A stretch of DNA of 64,000 nucleotides from Citrobacter amalonaticus (GCF_018323885.1 NZ_AP024585.1:3906001-3970000); one strand, 5' to 3'. Shown: positions 17,912 through 30,873, counted from the stretch's first letter. The notes: a model not told the origin generated them from the sequence alone. Numbers and translations: made by a program.

Positions 17912-18544
17912 TTAAAGCAGAATATCCGCCGCATGCAGTAAACTGGCGTCAGAATTGACGCCCAGTTTCGACATCACATTAAACTTGTGCGCCCGGATGG
18001 TTTTAATATTTCGCGCCAGTTCTGTCGCGATTTGCGGCATTGAATAACCGCAGGACATGAAGCGCAAAATCTCACGCTCTGTCGGGCTCAGCATACGACT
18101 CTGATTGAGATACCAGAGATTGCTGTTACTTTCGCTGATCCGCCGCGTACCGCCTAGCGCAGTAAATAACGCCTCCTGCAGCGCGGGGAGCGAAGCGGCT
18201 TTGCTCAGTACGCCATCCAACGGTAAGGGCGACAGTGCGTTGATTAAACGCGCTTCAACATCATCATCCGCGATCACCAGGCGACGCATGCCGGGATAAT
18301 TTTCAGCCAGTTCGATCAGACTCATCAACCCCACCCGCCTGTCTTTTCTGATCGAGGAGAGAGAGAAAATAATGGCAGAAAAAGCAGTCGTACCCATCGC
18401 CTGTTGAAAATCATCCAGCGTCAAATAGAGGTGTAATTTATATTGGCTATCAAACGTTGCGTTAAATAAACTCTGAATACCAATACCACTCATAACACAT
18501 TTTTCTATGAGTGCGACATTTCGCGTACAGTTTCTATTTTCCAT
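17912..18544 (-). CDS. bglJ: LuxR-type transcriptional regulator BglJ
   Basis: 210 residues. The C-terminal LuxR/FixJ helix-turn-helix is clear: [20 protein letters not shown] followed by [24 protein letters not shown]. The N-terminal part is a receiver-like domain without an obvious phospho-acceptor site. In E. coli BglJ acts as a heterodimer with RcsB to relieve H-NS silencing of bgl and other loci. Its start overlaps the end of yjjQ by 40 nt, as in E. coli. It stops right after the last HTH helix (HAADILL), about 15 residues short of the E. coli protein as I remember it. Confidence 0.92.
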   Translation of the reverse strand: MENRNCTRNVALIEKCVMSGIGIQSLFNATFDSQYKLHLYLTLDDFQQAMGTTAFSAIIFSLSSIRKDRRVGLMSLIELAENYPGMRRLVIADDDVEARLINALSPLPLDGVLSKAASLPALQEALFTALGGTRRISESNSNLWYLNQSRMLSPTEREILRFMSCGYSMPQIATELARNIKTIRAHKFNVMSKLGVNSDASLLHAADILL

Positions 18545-19227
18545 TCTGCTGTCTCTCCATATACTGAAGGTAAATTCAGCTCCCTGGCTCCCTGAGAACT
18601 GTTAATCCATGCGTACATTTCCGCATTGCTGTGTATTGATAATCGGCGCATCGCGCTATTTTTTTGGGCGCTGATGGTTTTGTTACTTTTTTTAAGTAAT
18701 GCCGCAATCTGATTAATCCCCCAACCTTTCCCCAGCAGGCGCAGTACTTTTCGCTCTGATAGCGTTAAAAGAATGGCGTGAGAACCAAATTCCAGAGGTT
18801 CTAATTCTGGGGGTGACAACAGCATTTTGCTGATTCGGTCAGGGCTGCTGTGTCCCGAGCGGATAGTACTTACCAGACTCTCAATCGGTTCGACATCAGA
18901 CAGCAGCGTACTGGAGGGGCGCATCAACAATTCGACCGCCTGCGCGTAATACGCGCGCGACACCATGAAAACCCAGTGGATATCACGGTATTGAGAAAGA
19001 AGTGCGTAGAATCGCTCGCAGACAGTGCGCGGGTGATGGCAGTCACCGGTTAAATCCACGATCACCAATTCCGTCCGACGCAGTTGTAGTGGCGTGAGTT
19101 CTTCTACGACACTACAGATGGTGAGTTCATACTCCGGGAAATGCAGTTGCATAACCCCGTGGAGTCCCGCTTGTATCACGGGAACTTTACTGATGACAAT
19201 TCCGTTTTTGCAGCATCCTGGCAACAT
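18505..19227 (-). CDS. yjjQ: LuxR-type transcriptional regulator YjjQ
   Basis: 240 residues from the ATG at 19227 ([20 protein letters not shown]), with GGAGG close upstream; the longer frame to 19296 is not conserved. The C-terminal helix-turn-helix reads [20 protein letters not shown] and [20 protein letters not shown]. In E. coli YjjQ represses motility and capsule genes and is itself silenced by H-NS. The 270 nt upstream are very AT-rich, consistent with H-NS silencing. Operon with bglJ. Confidence 0.94.
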   Translation of the reverse strand: MLPGCCKNGIVISKVPVIQAGLHGVMQLHFPEYELTICSVVEELTPLQLRRTELVIVDLTGDCHHPRTVCERFYALLSQYRDIHWVFMVSRAYYAQAVELLMRPSSTLLSDVEPIESLVSTIRSGHSSPDRISKMLLSPPELEPLEFGSHAILLTLSERKVLRLLGKGWGINQIAALLKKSNKTISAQKNSAMRRLSIHSNAEMYAWINSSQGARELNLPSVYGETAEWKIETVREMSHS

Positions 19228-19501
19228 ATATCCTCCATATTCATATGCTTTTATCTTTCTGTTATTAATGAATCGCATTTGAATTAACACATACAATTAT
19301 GCAATACAAAAAACAAAACAATAGACAATATGAATTGTTTATCCCTGGTGTTTTAACGTTAATTCCGTAAAATGCGGTTATACAACTATCACGGGGTATA
19401 ATACAAGTCGATATTGTCGATAGATACGTCGCATTCCAGAACAGGATATTAAACATTCTTATTTTATATATGAATTTTTTATTTATCCAAATTTGGACAA
19501 G

Positions 19502-20380
19502 CTATTTATTCTTAATATATTCCCGGTATGCCTTCGGAGACAACGCGGCGTGTTTTTTAAAGAAGCGGGAAAAATAGGTAACATCGCTGAATCCCAGATA
19601 GTCGGAGATCTGGCTTACCGTCATGCTGGTATATTGCAGGCTACGTTTGGCTTCGAGCATCAACCGCTGATGCAAAACGCTTAATGCACTGCAATGATGA
19701 AATTCACGGCATAACTGATTCAGGTAATTTGCGGAAAGCCCGATTCGATGCGCGTATTCTGCCAGGGGAAGATGTTCGCGATAGTGGCTCTCAATCTGCC
19801 GGGCAAAAAGGCGTATTGCGCTACGCCGGCGCGCCAGGGTGTCATTCGGTGGCTGAACCGGCAGACGCTGCCGACGAAGCCAGACCAGCAGCGCGCTCAG
19901 CAATGAAAACAGCATCATTTCCCGCGCCTCGTTATCCGTCTGATACTCCCTCTGCAAGGCGGAAAACAACGTGCGGATGTGGCTGCGAGACTGAGCCACC
20001 GGCACGCACTGAGGGGTAGTGAGCAATGACAACGGCTGTGGGAACTGAGACTCCAGGCGGCCAATCAGCGGTAACGCCAGAGAAAGAACGTAACCTTGCG
20101 TCCCGGGGGAAAAGCGAAAACCGTGGACACAAAGCGCAGGGACGACCTGAATACAGGCATCACGCATCACCGTCGTCTGCCCCTCGATTTCAATCGTTGC
20201 CTCCCCCCGATGCAAGTAGAGCAACTGGACGATCTCCGCATGCTGATGCACCCGAATATGCCACTCATATAAACTGCTGCGCTGATGAATTGATTCGCAG
20301 TGCAGCAGGTCGGGAGTGGGCCATCCCTGGTGTTCACCATACAATTTAAAAACAGGGACAATGTCAGCCGGTGGCATCAT
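19502..20380 (-). CDS. AraC-family regulator, probably of pobA (PobR-like)
   Basis: 292 residues. The N-terminal half is a cupin-like sensor domain (HIRVHQHAEIVQLLYLHRGE near residue 42, typical of PobR/HpaA-type proteins). Two AraC helix-turn-helix motifs are at the C-terminus: LAEYAHRIGLSANYLNQLCR and VSQISDYLGFSDVTYFSRFF. It begins only 9 nt after the pobA stop on the same strand, so the pair is co-transcribed and the regulator probably activates pobA in response to 4-hydroxybenzoate. In many bacteria pobR is divergent from pobA; here it is downstream. Confidence 0.85.
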   Translation of the reverse strand: MMPPADIVPVFKLYGEHQGWPTPDLLHCESIHQRSSLYEWHIRVHQHAEIVQLLYLHRGEATIEIEGQTTVMRDACIQVVPALCVHGFRFSPGTQGYVLSLALPLIGRLESQFPQPLSLLTTPQCVPVAQSRSHIRTLFSALQREYQTDNEAREMMLFSLLSALLVWLRRQRLPVQPPNDTLARRRSAIRLFARQIESHYREHLPLAEYAHRIGLSANYLNQLCREFHHCSALSVLHQRLMLEAKRSLQYTSMTVSQISDYLGFSDVTYFSRFFKKHAALSPKAYREYIKNK

Positions 20381-20389
20381 TTTTCCTCA

Positions 20390-21601
<1,212 letters not shown>

Positions 21602-21872
21602 TTATTTGTTTAATCAATGTTGAATAAAAGTTTCAAATTGCATTTTTGATAAGCAGACACAGAAAAAGAAGGGCTAAATGCGGTTAAAAATTGCACTTTT
21701 CACCGATTTAGCAAAACTGTGGCGCAGTTCAAATTCCGACCGCCGTAGAGCGGGTTCTTTTTTCAACAGAAAGATTGATCTCAGCCGGAGCCAAAAAACG
21801 CGCACTTCGTGATACAAAGATGTCTTTCGTCATTCGACAGTACGTAACGCGTCTTTTCAGCCAGGGCGAGTC

Positions 21873-23113
<1,241 letters not shown>

Positions 23114-23209
23114 TCGCCGCGGCAGGCGCATCCCTGCCGCTCCTCCTCATCGGTGTGTTACTATAGAAGCAGTGTCCCTTCTCGGTTGTAGTCGGTATTG
23201 AGAAACGTT

Positions 23210-23749
23210 ATGTCATCCAGAATTTTGACCCCGGACGTCATTGGTATTGACGCCTTATTACACGATCACCAGACGGTGCTGGCGAAGTCTGAAGCTGGTG
23301 CGGTGGCGGTGTTTGCCAATAACGCTCCGGCCTTTTATGCGCTGACCCCCGCACGCCTGGCGCAACTGCTGGCGCTCGAAGAAAAGCTCGCCCGTCCTGG
23401 GAGCGATGTGACGCTGGATGCACAATTTTATGAAGAACCGCAACCGGTGCCGGTCGCCGTACCGCTGGGGAAATTCGCCATGTATCCCGCCTGGCAGCCG
23501 GATGCCGACTTTCAGCGTCAGGCCGCACTGTGGGGCGTGGCGTTAAGAGAGCCGGTCACCACCGAAGAGCTGGCCTCGTTCGTCGCCTACTGGCAAGCGG
23601 AAGGCAAAGTGTTTCATCACGTGCAGTGGCAACAAAAACTGGCGCGCAGCGTCCAGATCGGCCGCGCGAGCAACGGCGGTTTGCCGAAACGTGATGTGAA
23701 TACGGTCAGCGAACCAGATAACCAAATTCCACCGGGCTTTAGAGGTTAA
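23210..23749 (+). CDS. dnaT: Primosomal protein DnaT
   Basis: 179 residues from the ATG at 23210 ([20 protein letters not shown]), the E. coli length. The N-terminal half mediates oligomerisation, and the C-terminal half ([20 protein letters not shown] and the tail [16 protein letters not shown]) binds single-stranded DNA and joins PriA/PriB with DnaC. It acts in replication restart at stalled forks. dnaC starts 2 nt after its stop. Confidence 0.97.
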   Translation: MSSRILTPDVIGIDALLHDHQTVLAKSEAGAVAVFANNAPAFYALTPARLAQLLALEEKLARPGSDVTLDAQFYEEPQPVPVAVPLGKFAMYPAWQPDADFQRQAALWGVALREPVTTEELASFVAYWQAEGKVFHHVQWQQKLARSVQIGRASNGGLPKRDVNTVSEPDNQIPPGFRG

Positions 23750-23751
23750 CC

Positions 23752-24489
23752 ATGAAAAACGTTGGCGATCTGATGAAACGTCTGCAAAAAATGATGCCCG
23801 CCCATATCGAACCGGCGTTTAAAACGGGTGAAGAACTACTGGCATGGCAGAAAGAGCAAGGCGAAATTCGCGCCGCCGCACTGGCTCGCGAAAATCGGGC
23901 GATGAAAATGCAGCGCACTTTCAACCGTTCCGGCATCCGTCCGTTACATCAAAACTGCTCGTTCGATAACTATCATGTGGAATGCGAAGGCCAGATGAAT
24001 GCGCTAAGCAAAGCTCGTCAGTACGTGGAAGAGTTCGATGGCAACATCGCCAGTTTTATCTTCTCCGGCAAACCGGGGACGGGGAAAAACCACCTCGCCG
24101 CGGCAATCTGCAACGAGCTGCTGCTGCGCGGAAAGTCGGTACTGATAATCACCGTGGCGGACATCATGTCGGCGATGAAAGAGACGTTCAGCAATCGCCA
24201 AACCAGTGAAGAGCAGTTGCTCAACGATTTGAGCAATGTTGATCTGCTGGTCATTGATGAGATCGGCGTGCAAACCGAATCGCGCTATGAAAAGGTGATC
24301 ATCAACCAGATCGTCGATCGTCGTTCCTCTTCAAAACGCCCGACCGGCATGCTCACTAACAGTAACATGGAAGAAATGACCAAACTGCTGGGTGAACGCG
24401 TGATGGATCGCATGCGACTGGGCAATAGCCTGTGGGTGATCTTCAACTGGGACAGTTTTCGCAGTCGGGTAACCGGCAAAGAGTATTAA
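23752..24489 (+). CDS. dnaC: DNA helicase loader DnaC
   Basis: 245 residues, the E. coli length. AAA+ ATPase with Walker A GKPGTGKNHL near residues 104-113, Walker B LLVIDEIGV near 165-173, the sensor region near TSNM-like LTNSNMEEM, and the arginine-finger segment GERVMDRMR. The N-terminal 50 residues bind DnaB. DnaC cracks open the DnaB hexamer and loads it at oriC or restart forks. Operon with dnaT, and 60 nt before yjjA. Confidence 0.98.
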   Translation: MKNVGDLMKRLQKMMPAHIEPAFKTGEELLAWQKEQGEIRAAALARENRAMKMQRTFNRSGIRPLHQNCSFDNYHVECEGQMNALSKARQYVEEFDGNIASFIFSGKPGTGKNHLAAAICNELLLRGKSVLIITVADIMSAMKETFSNRQTSEEQLLNDLSNVDLLVIDEIGVQTESRYEKVIINQIVDRRSSSKRPTGMLTNSNMEEMTKLLGERVMDRMRLGNSLWVIFNWDSFRSRVTGKEY

Positions 24490-24549
24490 GACCATTCTTA
24501 GACTGAGCGGCGCTATACTCCGACCAGGGTTTATACACGAGTAATCACA

Positions 24550-25041
24550 ATGAAAACGACAAAACGTTTGCTGTGCTGCGTAATCGCGGCCAGTGCCTGC
24601 TTCGCCGCCAATACTTTCGCCGCCTCCTGGCAAGACTCGCTCTCCAGCGCCGCCAGCGAACTGAGCAAGCAGAGTACCACCTCATCGCAAAGCGGCACCT
24701 CGCTCTCTTCCCTGACCAGCCTGCTGAACGGCGGCAACCAGGCGCTGAGTGCGAACAATATGAATAACGCCGCCGGGATTTTGCAATACTGCGCGAAGCA
24801 GAAGCTGGCGTCCGTTACCGATGCGGAAAATGTGAAAAATCAGGTACTGGATAAGCTTGGCCTCGGCGCTACCGAGCAAAAGCAGGACACCAACTATCTG
24901 GACGGCATTCAGGGTCTGCTCAATACCAAAGACGGTCAGCAGCTTAACCTGAACAATATCGGCAGCACGCCGCTCGCAGAAAAGGTGAAAACCAAAGCCT
25001 GCGACCTGGTACTCAAACAGGGTATGAACTTTATTTCCTGA
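24550..25041 (+). CDS. yjjA: Secreted DUF2501 protein YjjA
   Basis: 163 residues. A Sec signal peptide spans residues 1-24 (MKTTKRLLCCVIAASACFAA, cleavage likely at TFA-AS). The mature protein is rich in Ser, Gln, Asn and Leu and contains two cysteines (YCAKQ near residue 80 and KACDL near the C-terminus) that could form a disulphide. It belongs to DUF2501; the function is not known. It follows dnaC by 60 nt and may be co-transcribed. Confidence 0.93.
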   Translation: MKTTKRLLCCVIAASACFAANTFAASWQDSLSSAASELSKQSTTSSQSGTSLSSLTSLLNGGNQALSANNMNNAAGILQYCAKQKLASVTDAENVKNQVLDKLGLGATEQKQDTNYLDGIQGLLNTKDGQQLNLNNIGSTPLAEKVKTKACDLVLKQGMNFIS

Positions 25042-25313
25042 TCCCCGACGCCGCGTTTTGGTCGTTTTCCGCCAGTCGCGGCGCTTCTCCCCCCTTTTCG
25101 CCCTTCTTTCATGCTCATCCCAGGCATGGCGGGAAGTGACGGCGATCAAAAAAGCCTCTTTCTAAACCAATTCTGAATAACAAGGTAATTAAATGTCACT
25201 AGAATTGCAGCTAAGTGACAACCCCATTACATTGTACTTTCTGTAAACGCTAATCTGCCAGTCGAAGGCCTGGTTTAAAGCCTAATCACAAGGCTATTTG
25301 TGAGGATCGTCCG

Positions 25314-27605
25314 TTGTCTGAGTTACTCTCCATCGCGCTGTTTCTTGCCTCTGTATTGATTTATGCCTGCAAAGCGGGTCGCAACACCTGGTGGTTTATC
25401 GCTACCCTGACGGTGCTGGGACTTTTTGTGATTCTGAATATCACGCTTTTCGCCAGCGACTATTTCACCGGTGATGGAATTAACGATGCCGTACTCTACA
25501 CGTTGACGAACAGTCTGACAGGGGCCGGTGTCGGCAAATACATTCTGCCGGGCATCGGCATTGCATTAGCGCTCGTGGCGGTCTTTGGCACGCTGGGCTG
25601 GGTGCTGCGTCGTCGTCGCCATCATCCCCACCATTTTGGTTACAGCCTGCTGGCACTGCTGTTGGCGCTGGGCTCCGTCGATGCCAGCCCGGCATTTCGT
25701 CAGATCAGCGAACTGGTTAAATCCCAGACCCGAGAGGGCGATCCCGATTTCGCGGCCTACTATAAAGAACCGGCGAAAAGCATCCCCAACCCGAAACTGA
25801 ATCTGGTGTACATCTACGGTGAAAGCCTAGAGCGTACCTATTTCGACAATGAGGCCTTCCCGGAACTCACCCCGGAACTCGGCGCGTTGAAAAACGAAGG
25901 TATGGATTTCAGCCACACCCAGCAGTTACCGGGTACAGACTACACCATCGCCGGAATGGTCGCTTCCCAGTGCGGTATTCCCCTGTTCGCGCCGTTTGAA
26001 GGCAACGCGTCAGCGTCAGTCTCCAGCTTCTTCCCGCAAAATATCTGCCTCGGGGATATCCTGAAAAACTCCGGCTATCAAAACCACTTTGTGCAAGGGG
26101 CAAACCTGCGTTTTGCCGGGAAAGACGTGTTCCTGAAGTCCCACGGCTTCGATTATCTGTATGGCGCCGAAGAGTTAAAAAGCGTCGTCGCCGATCCGAA
26201 TTACCGCAATGACTGGGGCTTCTATGACGATACGGTACTGGATGAAGCGTGGAAGAAGTTCGAAGAGCTCTCCCGTTCCGGCCAGCGTTTTTCGTTGTTT
26301 ACCCTGACCGTTGATACCCATCATCCGGATGGCTTTATCTCACGTGCCTGTCAGCGAAAACGCTATGATTTCGACGGTAAACCTAACCAGTCTTTTAGCG
26401 CCGTCAGCTGTAGCCAGGAAAATATCGCGGCATTTATCAATAAAATCAAAGCATCACCGTGGTTTAAAGATACGGTGATCGTGGTCTCTTCGGACCATCT
26501 GGCGATGAACAACAGCGCATGGAAATACCTGAACAAACAGGACCGCAACAATCTGTTTTTCGTGATTCGTGGCGACAAGCCTCAGCAGGAGACGCTGGCG
26601 GTCAAACGTAACACCATGGATAACGGCGCCACGGTGCTGGATATTCTCGGCGGCGATAACTTTATTGGCCTGGGGCGTAGTAGCCTGTCAGGTCAGTCGA
26701 TGTCGGAAGTGTTCCTCAACAGCAAAGAAAAGATCCTCGCCATGAAGCCGGACATCATTCGCCTGTGGAACTTCCCGAAAGAGATGAAAGATTTCACCGT
26801 CGACCGGGATAAAAATATGATCGCCTTCTCCGGCAGCCATTTCCGTCTGCCGCTGCTGCTGCGGGTGTCGGATAAGCGCGTCGAGCCACTGCCGGAAAGT
26901 GAATACTCCGCTCCGCTGCGCTACCAGCTTGCCGACTTTGCCCCACGCGATAACTTCGTCTGGGTCGATCGCTGCTACAAGATGGGCCAGTTGTGGTCAC
27001 CGGAACTGGCGCTCTCAACCGACTGGTGTGTCTCGCAGGGGCAGCTTGGCGGCGAGCAAATCGTCCAGCATGTTGATAAAGCGCAGTGGAAAGGTAGGAC
27101 GGCCTTTAAAGACACAATGATCGACATGGAACGCTATAAAGGCAACGTCGATACCCTGAAAATTGTCGACAACGACATCCGCTATAAAGCCGACAGCTTT
27201 ATCTTCAACGTGGCAGGCGCGCCGGAAGAGGTGAAGCAGTTCAGCGGGATTTCTCGTCCGGAATCCTGGGGACGCTGGTCTAACGCGCAACTGGCAGAAG
27301 AAGTGAAGATCGAGTACAAACAGCCGCTGCCGAAAAAATTCGATCTGGTGATCACCGCGAAAGCCTTCGGCGACAATGCGAATCGCCCCATTCCGGTGCG
27401 CGTAGGCAAGGAAGAGCAGACGCTGGTGCTAGGTCACGATGTCACCACCACCACGCTGCATTTCGACAACCCGACAGAGGCCGATACGCTGGTGATTGTC
27501 CCGCCCGATCCGGTCCCGACCAACGAAGGCAACATCCTCGGTCACTCACCGCGTAAGCTGGGGATCGGAATGGTTGAAATCAAAGTGGTCAGCGCTCAGG
27601 GCTGA
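25314..27605 (+). CDS. opgB: Phosphoglycerol transferase I (OpgB/MdoB)
   Basis: 763 residues starting at a TTG codon (TTGTCTGAG) with GAGGATCG upstream, as in E. coli. Three or four N-terminal membrane segments (about residues 1-130) precede a large periplasmic alkaline-phosphatase/sulfatase-fold domain: [11 protein letters not shown] with the nucleophile region near residue 167, DTHHPDG near 342, and VSSDHLAM near 396. It moves phosphoglycerol from phosphatidylglycerol to osmoregulated periplasmic glucans. The 270 nt between yjjA and the start hold no gene; a GC-rich hairpin near 25050-25085 may end yjjA. Confidence 0.97.
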   Translation: MSELLSIALFLASVLIYACKAGRNTWWFIATLTVLGLFVILNITLFASDYFTGDGINDAVLYTLTNSLTGAGVGKYILPGIGIALALVAVFGTLGWVLRRRRHHPHHFGYSLLALLLALGSVDASPAFRQISELVKSQTREGDPDFAAYYKEPAKSIPNPKLNLVYIYGESLERTYFDNEAFPELTPELGALKNEGMDFSHTQQLPGTDYTIAGMVASQCGIPLFAPFEGNASASVSSFFPQNICLGDILKNSGYQNHFVQGANLRFAGKDVFLKSHGFDYLYGAEELKSVVADPNYRNDWGFYDDTVLDEAWKKFEELSRSGQRFSLFTLTVDTHHPDGFISRACQRKRYDFDGKPNQSFSAVSCSQENIAAFINKIKASPWFKDTVIVVSSDHLAMNNSAWKYLNKQDRNNLFFVIRGDKPQQETLAVKRNTMDNGATVLDILGGDNFIGLGRSSLSGQSMSEVFLNSKEKILAMKPDIIRLWNFPKEMKDFTVDRDKNMIAFSGSHFRLPLLLRVSDKRVEPLPESEYSAPLRYQLADFAPRDNFVWVDRCYKMGQLWSPELALSTDWCVSQGQLGGEQIVQHVDKAQWKGRTAFKDTMIDMERYKGNVDTLKIVDNDIRYKADSFIFNVAGAPEEVKQFSGISRPESWGRWSNAQLAEEVKIEYKQPLPKKFDLVITAKAFGDNANRPIPVRVGKEEQTLVLGHDVTTTTLHFDNPTEADTLVIVPPDPVPTNEGNILGHSPRKLGIGMVEIKVVSAQG

Positions 27606-27615
27606 CCACTGACAA

Positions 27616-27651
27616 TAAAAAAAACAGCGCCCAACACCACTCCGGGCGCTG
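27616..27651 (-). terminator. Intrinsic terminator of lgoD
   Basis: An 8-bp perfect stem (CAGCGCCC at 27625-27632, GGGCGCTG at 27644-27651) is followed on the minus strand by TTTTTTTTA. It begins 11 nt after the lgoD stop. On the plus strand it lies 20 nt after opgB but lacks a U-run. Confidence 0.88.
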
Positions 27652-27662
27652 CATGGCAATCG

Positions 27663-28685
27663 TCAGAACGTAATCACTCCTTTGATCAACGTCCGGTTGT
27701 TAATCACATCCTGTTCGAAGATCTCCGCAAGCTGGCTGAACGGATAGCGATGCGTAAGCATCATTTCAGCGCTCAGTTTGCCTTCTGCCATCAGTCGTCC
27801 CACTTTCGCAAAATCCTCCGGCGTGGCGTTACGACTGCCCATCATGGTGGTCTCTTTCTTGTGAAATTCCGGGTCAGAGAACTGCAAGTCGCCTTTAAAC
27901 AGCCCGACAAAAACGATGGTGCCGCCGTGGCGGATCAAGTTAACGCTATTGTTCATGGCATGCGGGTTCCCCGTCGCATCGAGCACTTTCTGCGCCAGTG
28001 AACCGCCAAACAGCGCGCGCAGTTGAGCCTCAAAATCTGCCGCAGAGGGATCCACTACCGGCAGGTCAAGACGAGAAGCAACGTGTTCGCGACGTGCAGC
28101 GCTGGTATCGGCCACCACCACCTGCGCCCCTTCTGCTTTGGCAATGGCCGCCGCGCCGATCCCAATCGGTCCGGCTCCAACGACCAATACCTGCTCACCG
28201 GGGGCGATAGCGGCACGGCGTACCGCATGCGCGCTAATCGCGTAAGGCTCGATCAACGCCGCAGCCTGAGGATCAATCCCCTCCGCCAACAGCAGATTGG
28301 TCGCCGGCACGCTGAGATACTCGCTAAACCCCCCGTCCTGATGCACGCCGATCACCGAGATCTTCTCGCAGCAGTTCGTTCGTCCTCCCAGGCACGCCGG
28401 ACACTGCTGACAGGCGACATACGGGATCACCGCTACCTGTTGACCCACTTTAAACTGCGTCACCTTCTCGCCGAGCGTCACAATATCCCCACATATTTCA
28501 TGGCCTAGCACGCGCGGATAACTAAAAAAAGGTTGATTACCTCCCCAGGCATGAATATCGGTTCCGCAAATACCGACAGACTTAATTTTAATTAGCGCTT
28601 CCTGTTTATCCGGAATTGGAATTTCGCGTTTCTCATGAATTAATTTTTTGGGTTCCTGGCAAATCAACATATTCATTGTGGACAT
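27663..28685 (-). CDS. lgoD: L-galactonate 5-dehydrogenase (zinc-dependent)
   Basis: 340 residues from the ATG at 28685 (MSTMNMLICQEPKKLIHEKR), matching E. coli LgoD; AGGAG lies upstream, and the longer frame to 28778 would cover the divergent promoter. Medium-chain dehydrogenase: catalytic zinc ligands in VGICGTDIHAW and VLGHEICGD, structural zinc cysteines in CQQCPACLGGRTNCC, and the Rossmann motif VVGAGPIGIGAAAI. It oxidises L-galactonate to D-tagaturonate, feeding the hexuronate pathway. Divergent from lgoR. Confidence 0.94.
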   Translation of the reverse strand: MSTMNMLICQEPKKLIHEKREIPIPDKQEALIKIKSVGICGTDIHAWGGNQPFFSYPRVLGHEICGDIVTLGEKVTQFKVGQQVAVIPYVACQQCPACLGGRTNCCEKISVIGVHQDGGFSEYLSVPATNLLLAEGIDPQAAALIEPYAISAHAVRRAAIAPGEQVLVVGAGPIGIGAAAIAKAEGAQVVVADTSAARREHVASRLDLPVVDPSAADFEAQLRALFGGSLAQKVLDATGNPHAMNNSVNLIRHGGTIVFVGLFKGDLQFSDPEFHKKETTMMGSRNATPEDFAKVGRLMAEGKLSAEMMLTHRYPFSQLAEIFEQDVINNRTLIKGVITF

Positions 28686-28774
28686 CGTTATGCGCTCCTG
28701 TTTCTTTGTTGCTTCAGATATTGATGAAAATAGAAATAGCCGCGTAACGAGAAAGCTAATTTGTGAAACTCTGC

Positions 28775-28806
28775 GCATTAAAATGTTTTAAATCGGGTTT
28801 TAATGC
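28775..28806. promoter_or_regulatory. Inverted repeat in the lgoD/lgoR intergenic region
   Basis: Perfect 9-bp arms GCATTAAAA and TTTTAATGC are separated by 14 bp. It lies 19 nt before the lgoR ATG and about 90 nt before the lgoD ATG, so a regulator bound here (LgoR is the obvious candidate) could act on both genes. The role is inferred. Confidence 0.5.
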
Positions 28807-28824
28807 AGTCAAAAGGAGATCCCG

Positions 28825-29730
28825 ATGAGCCGTTCGCAAAATTTACGTCACAATGTTATTAACCAGGTGATCGATGATATGGCGCGCGGCCACCTTCCTT
28901 CACCGTTGCCGTCGCAAAGCGCCTTAGCTGAGATGTACAACATCAGCCGTACCACCGTGCGCCACATGCTGAACCACCTCAGCGAGTGCGGCGTGCTGAC
29001 TCTGGTCGGCAACGACCACGTCATTACCCGAAGCCCCGAACATGATGATGGTTTTGCCTGTACCACCGCCTCCATGGCCGAGCAGAACCGTATTTTTGAG
29101 CAGGCGTTTTATACGATGATTAACCAACGCCAGCTTCGCGCTGGCGAGACGTTCTCTGAACTTCAACTGGCCAGAGCGGCTGGGGTCAGCCCGGTGGTGG
29201 TACGAGAATACCTTTTAAAATTTGGACGTTACGATCTCATCCAGAGCGAGAAACGCGGCCAATGGAGCATGAAAAAGTTCGATCAGTCCTATGCAGAACA
29301 GCTTTTTGAGCTGCGTGAGATGCTGGAAACCCATGCGCTACAGCATTTTCTCAATCTGCCGGATGACGATCCGCGCTGGCTGCAGGCCAAAATGCTGCTG
29401 GAACGCCACCGTACGCTGCGCGACAGCGTCGGCAGCGACTTCCGTATGTTCTCCCTGCTGGACCGTGATTTTCACGCACTGCTGCTCTCCGCTGCCGATA
29501 ATATATTTTTCAATCAATCACTTGAGATTATTTCAGTAATCTTCCATTTCCATTACCAGTGGGATGAGCGCGATCTTAAACAACGCAATATCATCGCCAT
29601 TGATGAGCACATGACCATCCTCAGCGCGCTGATTTGCCGCAGCGATCTCGATGCGCTCCTTGCACTGCGTAACCACCTGAATACGGCGAAGCAATCGATG
29701 ATTCGCTCTATTCGACAAGAAAACGAGTAA
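28825..29730 (+). CDS. lgoR: GntR-family regulator of L-galactonate genes
   Basis: 301 residues. The N-terminal winged helix (LPSQSALAEMYNISRTTVRH near residue 29) is followed by a second GntR-like helix-turn-helix (FSELQLARAAGVSPVVVREY near residue 111) and a FadR-type C-terminal ligand domain (LFELREMLETHALQHFL). Close to E. coli YjjM/LgoR. Expected to control lgoD and the adjacent transport genes with L-galactonate or a derivative as ligand. Ribosome site AAAGGAGAT. The next gene in the same direction is the TRAP binding protein, 171 nt away. Confidence 0.93.
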   Translation: MSRSQNLRHNVINQVIDDMARGHLPSPLPSQSALAEMYNISRTTVRHMLNHLSECGVLTLVGNDHVITRSPEHDDGFACTTASMAEQNRIFEQAFYTMINQRQLRAGETFSELQLARAAGVSPVVVREYLLKFGRYDLIQSEKRGQWSMKKFDQSYAEQLFELREMLETHALQHFLNLPDDDPRWLQAKMLLERHRTLRDSVGSDFRMFSLLDRDFHALLLSAADNIFFNQSLEIISVIFHFHYQWDERDLKQRNIIAIDEHMTILSALICRSDLDALLALRNHLNTAKQSMIRSIRQENE

Positions 29731-29901
29731 ATTAAAAACACATTAAAAACAACAAACCTTTAGCAAGAGCACGATTTCATACAACACATACAGCACCATG
29801 ATGACTTTCTGCTTACTTTCTGATTAGGCAGGATTCACTCTGAATTTTTTCGCCAGTAAAAAAGTTGGTTTTATTCGTTGACCCCTGGGAGCAAGTAGAA
29901 A

Positions 29902-30873
29902 ATGAACAAGATAATAGCCGTGCTGATTACTGTTTGTACTTTTTTTCTGCCATTCACCATTCAGGCTAAACCGCTTTCTATTAAAGTCGCATATGAGAAT
30001 AATCCAGGTGAGCCATTAGATGTGGTGATGCGCTACTGGGCTGACATTCTGAATAAAAAAAGTAATGGAGAAATAACCCTGGTTCTCTATCCCAGCTCAC
30101 AGCTAGGGTCAAAACAAGATGTGACTGAACAAGCCATGATGGGAATGAACGTCATCACGCTCACCGACGTGGCTTTCCTTGCCGATTATGAACCTGATTT
30201 AGGTATTTTGTTTGGACCTTATCTGACTGACGATCCGCAAAAACTCTTCAAAATCTATGAGAGCGACTGGTTCCGTCAAAAAAATGAAGACCTGAAGAAA
30301 AAAGGGATTCATGTGGTGATGAACAATTATCTGTACGGCACCCGTCAGATTATTTCTAAAAAACCGATTCGCAAAGTGGAAGATCTGGCGGGGATGAAAA
30401 TCCGCGTACCAAATAACGTCATGCAAATTAAAGCCATTCAGGCAATGGGCGCCACGCCAACCCCTATGCCGCTGGGTGAAGTTTACCCTGCACTGACTCA
30501 GGGCGTTATTGATGGCGTTGAAAACCCGATTTCTGTTCTGCAAGGGCAAAAATTGTTTGAGCAGGCGAAATATCTGTCGATGGTCAATTACCTGACCAAC
30601 ACCTCGGTATGGATTGGTGGCGAAGCCTTTTTCAGTACGCTCTCTCCTGAGCAGCTGGAATTGATTCACTCAACGGGTTATGAAGCGGGTCTCTATAGCC
30701 AAAAATTAACGATTGAACGCGACGCCGAAATGCTGAAGGCCATGGAAGCGGAAGGCGTCGAAGTAATTTACCCGGATACTGAAGCATTCCGCCAGAAAGC
30801 TCGCGACGTGTACACGCAATTCCCTGAGTGGACGCCGGGTTTGTATGAAACCATTCAACAGCAACTGCAATAA
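29902..30873 (+). CDS. TRAP transporter solute-binding protein (DctP/SiaP family)
   Basis: 323 residues. A Sec signal peptide covers residues 1-22 (MNKIIAVLITVCTFFLPFTI, cleavage at QA-KP). Typical DctP features: LSIKVAYENNPGEPLDVVMR at the mature N-terminus, PSSQLGSKQDVTEQAMMGMN, and the arginine segment KIRVPNNVM, whose arginine usually binds the substrate carboxylate. It delivers an organic acid to the DctQ/DctM membrane proteins encoded downstream. Position directly after lgoR, where E. coli has the carrier gene lgoT, suggests L-galactonate or a related sugar acid as ligand (inference). Confidence 0.92.
   Translation: MNKIIAVLITVCTFFLPFTIQAKPLSIKVAYENNPGEPLDVVMRYWADILNKKSNGEITLVLYPSSQLGSKQDVTEQAMMGMNVITLTDVAFLADYEPDLGILFGPYLTDDPQKLFKIYESDWFRQKNEDLKKKGIHVVMNNYLYGTRQIISKKPIRKVEDLAGMKIRVPNNVMQIKAIQAMGATPTPMPLGEVYPALTQGVIDGVENPISVLQGQKLFEQAKYLSMVNYLTNTSVWIGGEAFFSTLSPEQLELIHSTGYEAGLYSQKLTIERDAEMLKAMEAEGVEVIYPDTEAFRQKARDVYTQFPEWTPGLYETIQQQLQ

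Noticed and set aside
19265..19456. 63-codon minus-strand frame upstream of yjjQ
   Set aside because: Lies in very AT-rich upstream DNA with low-complexity, Cys/Ile-rich translation and no ribosome site; this is better read as an H-NS-silenced promoter region.
25050..25313. Possible small gene between yjjA and opgB
   Set aside because: No frame with a start and ribosome site; the stretch is best read as the yjjA end and the opgB promoter.
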